Source: Candidatus Zhuqueibacterota bacterium 4572_119 (GTDB taxonomy: Bacteria; Zhuqueibacterota; Zhuqueibacteria; Thermofontimicrobiales; Thermofontimicrobiaceae). From it: 5,897 nt of DNA. Each line of letters begins with the position of its first letter. The stretch's first letter is position 1. A program made the translations under genes and the position numbers. The notes under the pieces were generated by a model, which searched no databases, was not told the DNA's origin, and saw only the letters and a program-made list of their open reading frames with translations. The stretch is from contig NBLI01000249.1 in the NCBI GenBank assembly GCA_002084535.1, positions 1-5,897 of the forward strand, read 5' to 3'. This document shows positions 1 through 5,459 of this stretch, in pieces.

Positions 1-104
1 CCAAATATTTTATTGTAGCCGTCCGGCAGCGATTTGTCTTTCGCGCAACTGCTGATCAAAATTATCAAAGTTATTCCCATTGATAACAATAAAAATTTTC
101 TCAT
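1..104 (-). CDS. Lipoprotein N-terminus, partial (runs off left edge)
   Basis: Reading the minus strand from an ATG at 104-102 gives 34 codons that stay open to the window edge. The peptide begins MRKFLLLSMGITLIILISSC, a textbook type II signal peptide: a basic n-region (R2, K3), a hydrophobic core of about 14 residues, and a lipobox I-S-S-C with the lipidated Cys at residue 20. The mature part visible is AKDKSLPDGYNKIF. A GAGGA Shine-Dalgarno lies about 5 nt upstream of the ATG, supporting this start. From lipobox knowledge the protein should be lipidated and anchored on the periplasmic side of an envelope membrane. Its function cannot be told from 34 residues. It lies 151 bp downstream of the broken hutI on the same strand. 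That gap is AT-rich and could hold its own promoter, but no convincing one was found. Confidence 0.75.
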   Translation of the reverse strand, partial: MRKFLLLSMGITLIILISSCAKDKSLPDGYNKIF

Positions 105-255
105 GTATTTCCTCGTTTATTAATTTAAAAGCTTTGAATTTTTTCGTATTTATATATCTGAATTTTTTTCTTAAATTTATTTCGGTTTGAACAAGTTGAC
201 TCGGTGTTGCGTGAAGTCGGGATTACTAATTTTTACTATTTGGAGCTATCTTTTT

Positions 256-1399
256 TTAGTTTAAAATTTGACCATTTTTTATAACCGTATCAACATGATT
301 TATACCAAAATGATATGGCAAATATTGAAGATTTGGTATATTCCAAATAACAATATCAGCCTGAGCGCCTGATTTTAGTATTCCAATTGAATCACTTCTT
401 GAAATGGCGCGGGCAGCATGAGCCGTTGCTGCTAACCAAACTTCGTCCGGCTTCATTCCCATATAAATCGACGCCAGCGTCATCATCAATGGCATGGACT
501 GGGTCATGCAACTGCCCGGGTTGAAATCGGTTGCCAGTGCCACGGGCAATCCCTTTTAAACTTTGTATGGATTCTGAATTAACGTGATCAAGATGGTCAG
601 CCGAAACCGCGCCTAATTGAGCAGCGATTTCAGTCCCTCCGCCGGATGATAGCTGGTCGGAGTGAATTTTTAATTTTAAGCCGGCTTTCCTGGCGGCGGT
701 CAAAATCAATTCTGTGTCATCTGTATTGTAAACATGACTTTCACAAAATATGTCACAAAATTCGGCTAATCCTTCCTCTGCCACATGAGGTATCATTTCT
801 TCTGTAACGATTTTAATATATTCTTGTTTGCGATCACGATATTCATCGGGAATTTCATGCGCACCCAAAAATGTTGGAACAAGATCGATGGGATGGATTT
901 TGTTCAATTCCCGAATGACTTCCAAAGATTTGATTTCATCATTAAAAGTCAATCCATAACCACTTTTTGCCTCGATTGTTGTTGTCCCATTTTTTATGAA
1001 CTGATCGAGATAGGGAAGAGCGTGCTCAATAAGCTGTTCCTTTGATGCCTGGCGCAACTGGCGCACACTAAATCGAATGCCGCCGCCTGCTTTGGCAATA
1101 TCGGCGTAACTCTTTCCACTGTTACGCAATTCGAACTCATCTTCCCTGGTACCAAAAAACACCGGATGCGTATGCGGATCGACAAAACCGGGAGCGACAA
1201 CTTTGCCGGTTGCGTCAAAGACATCCTTGGCTTGAAATTTTTCAGTTATTTCTGTAGAATGTCCAGCAGCAACAATTTTCCCCTGGCTGCAAGCAATGGC
1301 GCCGTTCTCAATGATTTTTAATTCAGGTTTTTTATTTTCATCATCAGACGGACAGATTAATTGTTTCGCGTTTATTATTAAAAGATCTGTTTTGGTCAA
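256..1399 (-). pseudogene. hutI: Imidazolonepropionase, disrupted by internal deletion and frameshift
   Basis: Intact HutI hydrolyses 4-imidazolone-5-propionate to N-formimino-L-glutamate, step three of histidine degradation in the cytoplasm. The N-terminal part (1399 down to about 551) is colinear with the family: LLIINAKQL, the metal-binding DPHTHPVFFG (His76, His78), TTTIEAKSGYGL, FLGAHE (His181), KIHSDQ (His246) and SADHL. The C-terminal part (about 549 down to 256, a different frame) carries VALATDFNPGSC with the metal-ligand Asp, then YLPYHFGINH and VIKNG. Between ADHL and ATDF only about 18 residues remain, where I recall about 48 in the family. The segment with the LLPG strand is missing, and the reading frame changes at about 548-556. 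A simple single-base sequencing error cannot explain this. The likely start is TTG at 1399-1397 (an in-frame stop lies 18 nt upstream), with no clear Shine-Dalgarno. Without the deletion, read-through of the N-terminal frame ends at 392. No other hut gene is in the window. Confidence 0.9.
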
Positions 1400-1776
1400 G
1401 GAATTTACCGAGTTTTAAAAATGTTTATTATAAGACTCAAAAAAGCTCTCGTTAGATTTGTGAAATTTAAGAATCGTGAATATAAAAAAAAATATTCAAA
1501 AAGCCAAACAAAATTTTAACTCAACATCAGATATAATGTTTCATAACGAGATTAAAAAAAAATTGGCAAATTTTTTGCTTATCTAAAAAGTTCCGATAGC
1601 AAAAAAAGTATTTGACTATTTGTCTGTTTTATATTAAATTATTTGGCATTTACATTTCATTTGTCCAAAATTGACAAAGTTTATCAAATATTCGACCGAA
1701 TTTGATTTCGGATATTAGAATGGAACTAATTTATAAATTTAGCCCGCATAATCATCATATTTTTAAAGGTAGCGGG
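1400..1776. other. AT-rich gene-free stretch with small inverted repeats
   Basis: I see no convincing gene in these 377 bases. The stretch is very AT-rich, with several A-runs and T-runs. It contains a few small dyads: TCTCGTTA near 1446 is matched by TAACGAGA near 1542; TTTGTC at 1660-1665 is matched by GACAAA at 1673-1678; and AATATTCG at 1687-1694 is matched by CGGATATT at 1709-1716 with one G-T mismatch. The last two lie just upstream of the antitoxin remnant and could be remains of its operator. An open frame in phase with that remnant extends back to 1675 (ATG at 1720), but its peptide, including MELIYKFSPHNHH, matches nothing I know. A toxin partner would be expected near here, and none is recognisable. 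Confidence 0.5.
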
Positions 1777-2000
1777 ATGACCTGGATTAGTCACAAAGAA
1801 GGAGCACTAAAACATAGAATAACCGAAGCTTATGGCAAGAAGATAAAATATTGATAATCGAAAATATACTGATGATCAGTTGTCCGAAATGTAGAGAGAA
1901 TTATTTAACAGCGGATACATTACAAAAAATTGAACGAATTAAACTGCATCGATAAAGTTTTGTCAAAGAACGTTTCGTTGAAGTCGCGTCTTTTTGTTAA
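1777..2000 (+). pseudogene. Remnant of YgiT/MqsA-type zinc-finger antitoxin
   Basis: Family members are about 70-residue zinc-ribbon proteins with two CxxC pairs, often paired with a small toxin as the antitoxin and repressor. From ATG 1777 the first frame reads MTWISHKEGALKHRITEAYG and continues KKI. The frame then shifts near 1846-1851 to LIIENILMISCPKC, then RENYLTADTLQKIERIKLHR, a TAA at 1953-1955, and SFVKERFVEVASFC before a TAA at 1998-2000. The second half fits the family pattern I know (VIENVP, ISCPxCGExYLTxETL, IERIxLHRKSF). The stop replaces the expected Lys (AAA to TAA). The first CxxC pair is lost: Trp and His stand where Cys would be, and the usual Gly after the second pair is Arg. 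Three independent lesions mark it as dead. The toxin gene is not seen. A short AAAGG lies 7-8 nt before the ATG. The stop lies 10 bp before a MITE-like element. Confidence 0.75.
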
Positions 2001-2009
2001 AATTTTTAA

Positions 2010-2131
2010 GAGTCCATTCTAAAAACCAGGTATTTTAAGATTTTTCATAAATTATGCTGCTATAACTTCAATATAAACAGTTTTTGTTTTGATTGGAAAA
2101 TACCTAATTTTTACCTTTTTAGAGTTGACTC
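2010..2131 (+). mobile_element. MITE-like element, copy 1 (complete)
   Basis: This is a 122-bp, non-coding, AT-rich element. Its left end reads GAGTCCATTCTAAAAA then CCAGGTATTTT. The complement of its right end reads GAGTCAACTCTAAAAA, GGTAAAAA, then TTAGGTATTTT, so the two ends are imperfect terminal inverted repeats with an 8-nt gap on the left side. The element is flanked on both sides by TTTTAA (2004-2009 and 2132-2137), a candidate target-site duplication. The middle contains AAACAGTTTTTGTTT, which can pair on itself, so the whole element can fold back into a long imperfect hairpin. No transposase is present, so movement would need help in trans. A second copy lies at 3748-3848 in the opposite orientation. 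It could instead be a REP/ERIC-like interspersed repeat. Confidence 0.7.
2031..2131 (+). repeat. Inverted repeat arm 1 (101 bp), pairs with 3748-3848
   Basis: Reading this arm on the plus strand and 3748-3848 on the minus strand gives the same 101-base sequence with 5 mismatches by hand alignment: three clustered near 2053-2057 and two at 2106-2107 (AA here, GG in the other arm). There are no gaps. The arm is the part of the MITE-like element shared by both copies. The two arms bracket about 1.6 kb with the HU, methyltransferase and mS38-like genes. Confidence 0.9.
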
Positions 2132-2187
2132 TTTTAATAAACGAATAAAAATTTAAGCACATAATTTGATTATAAGATAGGTGATAT

Positions 2188-2316
2188 TCATTCCTCTTGA
2201 TTTGATCTGCTATTTTGGTTTATTGGAGTGTCATCCCTTTCTGGATATTGAATACCCCCATACTGAGGTGTTACTTTTTCCCAATCTTTTATATTGACTT
2301 TTATGGTTTTATTCAT
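2188..2316 (-). CDS. Small hypothetical ORF, 42 codons
   Basis: An ATG at 2316-2314 on the minus strand opens a 42-residue frame ending at TGA 2190-2188. The peptide starts MNKTIKVNIKDWEKVTPQYG, continues GIQYPERDDTPINQ, and ends NSRSNQEE. It is soluble-looking and hydrophilic, with a Lys/Asp/Glu mix and no membrane segment. I do not recognise it. It is transcribed away from the HU gene, and the 21-bp palindrome at 2321-2341 sits immediately upstream of its ATG. No good Shine-Dalgarno is visible, only TTAAGATA. It could be a genuine small gene, the N-terminus of a decayed gene cut by the neighbouring repeat element (which begins 57 bp beyond its stop), or chance. The composition is more protein-like than the surrounding DNA, so I list it at low confidence. 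Confidence 0.3.
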   Translation of the reverse strand: MNKTIKVNIKDWEKVTPQYGGIQYPERDDTPINQNSRSNQEE

Positions 2317-2322
2317 TATCTT
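2294..2322 (+). promoter_or_regulatory. Candidate promoter of the HU gene
   Basis: TTGACT at 2294-2299 and TATCTT at 2317-2322 are separated by 17 bp, close to the sigma-70-type consensus (5/6 and 4/6). Transcription would begin near 2329, about 43 nt before the GTG start at 2372, leaving room for the Shine-Dalgarno at 2357-2363. The -10 box touches the palindrome at 2321-2341. In this AT-rich stretch such matches can occur by chance. Confidence 0.45.
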
Positions 2323-2341
2323 AAAATTTCTGAAATTTTAA
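2321..2341. promoter_or_regulatory. 21-bp perfect palindrome, candidate operator
   Basis: The arms TTAAAATTTC (2321-2330) and GAAATTTTAA (2332-2341) are exact reverse complements around a single T at 2331. The palindrome overlaps the predicted -10 region and start of transcription of the HU gene, and it lies immediately upstream of the minus-strand 42-codon ORF. A perfect 10-bp dyad at that spot is what a dimeric repressor site looks like. AT-rich DNA makes partial palindromes common, but perfect arms of this length less so. It is unlikely to be a terminator because it has no GC-rich stem or T-tract. Confidence 0.45.
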
Positions 2342-2371
2342 TAGTTGGCACATAATCTGGAGGTTGGAGCC

Positions 2372-2683
2372 GTGACAAAAGCAGATATTGTGGATATACT
2401 TGCTGAAGGAACAGGTTTAACCAAATTGGAGACAGCCGCTGTTGTTGACGGCATGATCGCGACGATTAGCTACGCGCTGAAAAAAGGTGAACCGGTTGAT
2501 TTGCGCGGCTTTGGCAGGTTTCATACGGTTCATCGCGCGCCGCGTAAAGGAAGAAATCCAAAAACAGGGATTGAAGTTCCCATTCCGGCAAGGAAGATGC
2601 CGGCTTTTCGTGTCTCCAAGCACCTGCGTGATTTTGTAAATGAATCGCCGGAAGAGGAAACAAAATTTGAATTTAATGAATAA
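2372..2683 (+). CDS. HU-family DNA-binding protein
   Basis: This is a small nucleoid-associated protein that binds and bends DNA as a dimer. With the start used here it has 103 residues. The N-terminal helical part reads MTKADIVDILAEGTGLTK (family pattern MTKAxLVxxVAExTGLTK). The turn GFGRF lies at 46-50, and the DNA-contacting beta arm RAPRKGRNPKTG is at 55-66, including the intercalating Pro in NP. The closing PARKMPAFR is at 72-80. A 13-residue acidic tail, ESPEEETKF and on, follows residue 90, making it longer than the usual 90 residues. I chose GTG 2372 because CTGGAGG (2357-2363) sits 8 nt upstream and because the family start aligns there. The in-frame TTG at 2345 would add MAHNLEVGA, which lies over the Shine-Dalgarno. 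HU and IHF subunits cannot be separated from this alone. Confidence 0.93.
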   Translation: MTKADIVDILAEGTGLTKLETAAVVDGMIATISYALKKGEPVDLRGFGRFHTVHRAPRKGRNPKTGIEVPIPARKMPAFRVSKHLRDFVNESPEEETKFEFNE

Positions 2684-2750
2684 TTCAGGTTATAAAATAA
2701 TTTAGTTGACATTTGGTATTAACAAATAATTTGACACTGATTCATCGCTA

Positions 2751-3368
2751 ATGATAATATTCCCCCGCCTCAGCAGATTTGGAAAAACAGCCGGACATGA
2801 TCGTCCCGCGTATAGAGACTATCAGAGAAACATTGGAAATTACTACCTGGAGCATTATGTAAAGCCATACACGAAGGAAAAATCAGTACTGGATATTGGC
2901 TGCGCTGAGGGTGGCTTATTGGAGACTTTTTTTCAGGCAGGCTACCAATGCACCGGGCTTGAATACAGTGAACACAGAATAAATTACGCGAAAGAAAATA
3001 GCCCCGATGGCATCCGGTTTATTTCGGGCAATATTGAGGATATTTCGTTAAACGAAAAATATGATGTTATATTGATGCTCGATGTAATCGAGCATATTGA
3101 AGATAAATTAAGCGCGCTGCTGAATTTAAAAAAGGCGCTGAAACCGGATGGAATTTTAGTTGTATCATTTCCGCCGTTTAAATCGGCTTTTGGCGGGCAT
3201 CAGCAGGTGATGAGTTCATTTTTTCGTTATATCCCTTTTCTCCATTTGTTACCCAAAAAAATTTACCGTTGGCTTTTGGAACACATTGAGAAAAAAAACG
3301 TTGAATCTCATTTTCGGAATTATCAAACAGGAATAACAATAAAGCAGTTCGAAAAGCTTTTGAGGTAA
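2751..3368 (+). CDS. Class I SAM-dependent methyltransferase, probably C-terminally truncated
   Basis: This is a Rossmann-fold methyltransferase of the Methyltransf_11/UbiE-like type. Motif I VLDIGCAEGG (46-55) is the SAM-binding glycine loop. Glu71 in LEYS ends beta 2 and should bind the ribose hydroxyls. GNIED (93-97) and DVIEH (111-115) follow as in the family, then LKPDGILVVSFPPF and GGHQQ (148-152). The substrate is unknown. The frame stops at 205 residues right after ITIKQFEKLLR, where relatives I recall continue for about 50 more residues, so the last strands of the fold seem missing. Its stop codon lies inside the Shine-Dalgarno of the next gene. ATG 2751 is the only reasonable start (the in-frame stop is at 2727), but it has no Shine-Dalgarno. 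Two TTGACA boxes (2706 and 2731) precede it. Whether the product is active is uncertain. Confidence 0.8.
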   Translation: MIIFPRLSRFGKTAGHDRPAYRDYQRNIGNYYLEHYVKPYTKEKSVLDIGCAEGGLLETFFQAGYQCTGLEYSEHRINYAKENSPDGIRFISGNIEDISLNEKYDVILMLDVIEHIEDKLSALLNLKKALKPDGILVVSFPPFKSAFGGHQQVMSSFFRYIPFLHLLPKKIYRWLLEHIEKKNVESHFRNYQTGITIKQFEKLLR

Positions 3369-3372
3369 AAAA

Positions 3373-3465
3373 ATGCCGAGTGGAAAGAAGAAAAAAAGAG
3401 CAAAAATAGCAACCCATAAAAGAAAAAAAAGGCTGCGGAAAGACCGGCACAAAAAGAAAAAATAG
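3373..3465 (+). CDS. mS38-like (AURKAIP1/COX24) tiny ribosomal protein
   Basis: The 30-residue peptide starts MPSGKKKKRAKIATHKRKKR and ends LRKDRHKKKK. Twenty of the thirty residues are Lys, Arg or His. The MPSGKKxKRxKIATHKRKKRxR pattern is the one I know from short bacterial proteins annotated AURKAIP1/COX24-domain containing, related to mitochondrial mS38 and actinobacterial bS22. By homology it should bind 16S rRNA in the small subunit and lie embedded in the rRNA. A strong GAGGT Shine-Dalgarno (3362-3366) lies 6 nt upstream of the ATG and overlaps the last codons of the methyltransferase. The terminator at 3708-3733 is the next obvious stop of transcription downstream. The gene is easy to miss because of its size. 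The family assignment is from memory of the motif, without a search. Confidence 0.85.
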   Translation: MPSGKKKKRAKIATHKRKKRLRKDRHKKKK

Positions 3466-3707
3466 GATTTGAAAAATTCGATCCTTTATTGGCTTCAATG
3501 ATGGTCAATGGAAATTTATAATGGCTATTAATGTTTACATTTTCAATAGATTTGTGATAGTATTATGAAAATATTATTGACAAAAATTGTGAAAAAATTC
3601 ATCCTGATTTTCTGTCAAAAATAATTATCTATCAATGATTTTAAGTAAGAAAATAACAGATGAATCATTTGTAAACGAGTCGGCATCATATTAATATAGA
3701 ATAGAGA
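3466..3707. other. AT-rich gene-free spacer before the terminator
   Basis: I see no gene or recognisable remnant in these 242 bases on either strand. Reading on from the mS38-like stop gives stops within about 20 codons in each frame. The missing C-terminus of the methyltransferase is not found here. A TTGACA at 3577-3582 has no matching -10 box at normal spacing. It is probably untranslated 3' sequence of the upstream transcript. Confidence 0.5.
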
Positions 3708-3733
3708 AAAAGAGGTATAAATATACCTCTTTT
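3708..3733 (+). terminator. Rho-independent terminator (possibly bidirectional)
   Basis: AAAAGAGGTATA (3708-3719) and TATACCTCTTTT (3722-3733) form a perfect 12-bp stem. The strict loop is only 2 nt, so the top A-T pairs would open to a 4-6 nt loop. The stem is followed by CGTTTTT, giving a T-tract on the plus strand. The minus strand has a shorter T-run after the hairpin too. It would end transcription from the HU, methyltransferase and mS38-like genes before xseA. Confidence 0.85.
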
Positions 3734-3747
3734 CGTTTTTATAGTAT

Positions 3748-3848
3748 GAGTCAACTCTAAAAAGGTAAAAACCAGGTATTTTCCAATCAAAACAAAAACT
3801 GTTTATATTGAAGTTATAGCACCAAGATTTATGAAAAATCTTAAAATA
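3748..3848 (-). mobile_element. MITE-like element, copy 2 (lacks one end), inverted relative to copy 1
   Basis: This copy starts GAGTCAACTCTAAAAAGG and continues TAAAAACCAGGTATTTTCC. Read on the minus strand, it matches 2031-2131 at 96 of 101 positions. It retains the end equivalent to the right end of copy 1 but lacks about 21 bp of the other end (the complement of GAGTCCATTCTAAAAA and CCAGG). Similarity stops at 3848, two bases before the xseA ATG. It therefore supplies the whole untranslated region between the terminator and xseA, and perhaps promoter sequence too. No TTTTAA duplication is seen on its left flank (AGTAT). Confidence 0.85.
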
Positions 3849-3850
3849 AA

Positions 3851-5077
3851 ATGATAGAAATCCGCTCTGAAATTGATCCGCAAAATATCTACTCTGTATC
3901 CGAGCTTAACCAGGAAATCAAGACGTTAATTGAAACGACGATCCCGGTTGTCTGGCTGGAAGGAGAGGTCTCCAATTTAAAATTCCATTCTTCCGGTCAT
4001 GTCTATTTTTCATTAAAAGACAAAGATTCTCAGATTTCCGCTGTGATTTGGAAATCGCGTTTTGCGGGTCTGAATTTCACGCCTCAGGACGGGATGAAAG
4101 TCATCGTATTGGGCAGGGTAACTGTTTTTCACAAAAGAGGTTCTTATCAATTTGATACTATCAAAATGAAGCCCGCCGGTGTTGGCGATCTGCAACTGGC
4201 TTTTGAACAATTAAAACAAAAGCTGTTGGATGAAGGGCTGTTTGATGAAACACAAAAAAAACCAATCCCTGAATTTCCGGAGTCTATCGGAATTGTAACC
4301 TCGGAGACTGGAGCCGCGATTCAGGATTTGTATAATGTGCTGAATCGCCGTTTTCCTGGAATTGAAATTATTTTAAATCCGGTCAAAGTGCAGGGCGAAG
4401 GGGCTGCTCATGAGATTGCTTTGGCGGTTGATGAGTTTAATGAATTTAAAAAAGTGGATGTCCTCATTGTTGGCAGGGGTGGTGGATCGCTGGAAGACCT
4501 GTGGGCTTTTAACGAGGAGGAAGTTGCCCGTGCTGTTTTTCGGTCTGAAATTCCTGTGATTTCAGCAGTGGGGCATGAAGTCGATTTTACGATCTGTGAT
4601 TTTGTGGCTGATTTAAGAGCGCCTACTCCTTCGGCTGCCGCGGAACTTGCCGTTCCTGATCGGATCGAATGGCTGGAAAGAATTACCCGGATGAAGCATG
4701 TTATTTTTGAGCGGAGCGCTGGTAAAATTCAATATGAACGCGAACGTTTGACAAGCCTTGTGAGCAGTTATCATTTTTTACGTACCCCTGATATCATAAA
4801 AGACTTTCAGCAGCGGGTTGACGAACTTACAAATACCATGCAGGTATCGTTTCGCCACCGGATATCTCTCCTGCAAAATAGAGTTTTGAGTTTAGCGCAG
4901 CAGCTCCAATCAGTGGCTCCGGAATCAGTTTTAAAACGCGGTTACAGTATTTGTGTCCGCGAAAAAGATGGCGTCATTGTGAAAGACGCGAATTATTTAG
5001 TTCAGAATGATAAAATAAAAGTGAAGTTTTTTAAAGGTTCAATGTCTGGAATTGTTGAAGAAATCAATAATGATTGA
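3851..5077 (+). CDS. xseA: Exodeoxyribonuclease VII large subunit
   Basis: This is the catalytic subunit of exonuclease VII, which degrades single-stranded DNA from both ends into oligonucleotides in the cytoplasm, acting with several XseB subunits. The 408 residues cover the whole family length. The N-terminal OB-fold spans about 13-110 (YSVSELNQEI, VWLEGEVSNLK, SSGHVYFSLKD). The catalytic domain follows, with IGIVTSETGAAIQD (146-159), VGRGGGSLEDLWAFN (207-221), and GHEVDFTICDFVADLRAPTP (241-260) followed by SAAAE. A helical region (about 271-345) and the C-terminal ESVLKRGYSI segment end the protein. All conserved blocks are intact. ATG 3851 is the only sensible start, since family members begin shortly before YSVSxLN. 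No Shine-Dalgarno is present, and the start abuts the repeat copy. A seven-codon frame (3831-3854, MKNLKIK) ends in an ATGA overlap with it. Confidence 0.97.
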   Translation: MIEIRSEIDPQNIYSVSELNQEIKTLIETTIPVVWLEGEVSNLKFHSSGHVYFSLKDKDSQISAVIWKSRFAGLNFTPQDGMKVIVLGRVTVFHKRGSYQFDTIKMKPAGVGDLQLAFEQLKQKLLDEGLFDETQKKPIPEFPESIGIVTSETGAAIQDLYNVLNRRFPGIEIILNPVKVQGEGAAHEIALAVDEFNEFKKVDVLIVGRGGGSLEDLWAFNEEEVARAVFRSEIPVISAVGHEVDFTICDFVADLRAPTPSAAAELAVPDRIEWLERITRMKHVIFERSAGKIQYERERLTSLVSSYHFLRTPDIIKDFQQRVDELTNTMQVSFRHRISLLQNRVLSLAQQLQSVAPESVLKRGYSICVREKDGVIVKDANYLVQNDKIKVKFFKGSMSGIVEEINND

Positions 5078-5246
5078 ATGAAAACAACAGAATGTTGAAA
5101 AAATGCCTGGCACGCGTTTTTCATTTTATCACTAAATCGCGCTTGAACGAAAATACTTTCAACGGTTTTTGTTCACGAAAAAAAGTTGTGAAGGATTTGA
5201 AAAAAATTTAAAAGCACAAAAAATCTCTATAATAAAGGAGCGCCAA

Positions 5247-5459
5247 ATGGCTGAGAAAACATTTGAACAGGCAATCGAGGAGTTGGAAGGAATTGTCAAA
5301 GAATTAGAAGAAGGGGAGCTATCCCTGGAAAAAACGATAAAAAAATTTGAACGGGGAATGCAACTATCAAAGCATTGTACAGAAAAACTTGATCAGGTTG
5401 AACAAAAATTGAAAAAGTTGGTTAAAACAGACGATGGATTTCAATTGGAAATGATGTAG
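5247..5459 (+). CDS. xseB: Exodeoxyribonuclease VII small subunit
   Basis: The 70-residue protein is the small, helical partner of XseA needed for assembly of exonuclease VII. The family signature is clear: [20 protein letters not shown] (5-24), [16 protein letters not shown] (26-40), then [15 protein letters not shown] forming the second helix of the hairpin. The length is typical (about 70-80). ATG 5247 was chosen because AAAGGAG (5234-5240) lies 6 nt upstream and because [10 protein letters not shown] matches the family start. The frame is open back to an ATG at 5169, but that extension would lie over the Shine-Dalgarno and is Lys-rich without family match. The gene is 169 bp after xseA and 13 bp before dxs, so it is probably co-transcribed with dxs. 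Confidence 0.96.
   Translation: MAEKTFEQAIEELEGIVKELEEGELSLEKTIKKFERGMQLSKHCTEKLDQVEQKLKKLVKTDDGFQLEMM

Noticed and set aside
785..1045. Plus-strand 86-codon frame within hutI
   Set aside because: It is antisense to well-conserved HutI coding sequence and has no recognisable domain.
2345..2371. TTG 2345 as the start of the HU protein
   Set aside because: GTG 2372 has CTGGAGG at ideal spacing and aligns with the family's MTKA start. The TTG has no ribosome binding site.
2697..2736. Terminator between HU and the methyltransferase
   Set aside because: Only a 5-bp ATTTG/CAAAT dyad without a T-tract is present, too weak to call.
2706..2758. TTGACA (2731-2736) with GATAAT (2753-2758) as the methyltransferase promoter
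   Set aside because: The -10 box would lie inside the first codons, so the transcript would lack the only plausible start codon. The first TTGACA has no good -10 box at 16-18 bp.
3178..3508. Phe- and Leu-rich minus-strand frames that look like membrane proteins
   Set aside because: They are antisense to the methyltransferase and the Lys-rich mS38-like gene. AAA and GAA codons read backwards give Phe-rich and Ser-rich peptides.
2010..3848. A composite transposon formed by the two inverted repeats
   Set aside because: There is no transposase between them, copy 2 lacks one terminus, and the enclosed genes (HU, mS38-like) look like core genes. Two separate insertions are simpler.
5228..5233. 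Perfect TATAAT just upstream of xseB as a -10 box
   Set aside because: It is followed at once by the AAAGGAG ribosome binding site, so transcription from it would start after the Shine-Dalgarno. No -35 box sits at normal spacing.
5169..5246. N-terminal extension of xseB from an upstream ATG
   Set aside because: The extension covers a strong Shine-Dalgarno, has no family similarity and would make XseB unusually long.
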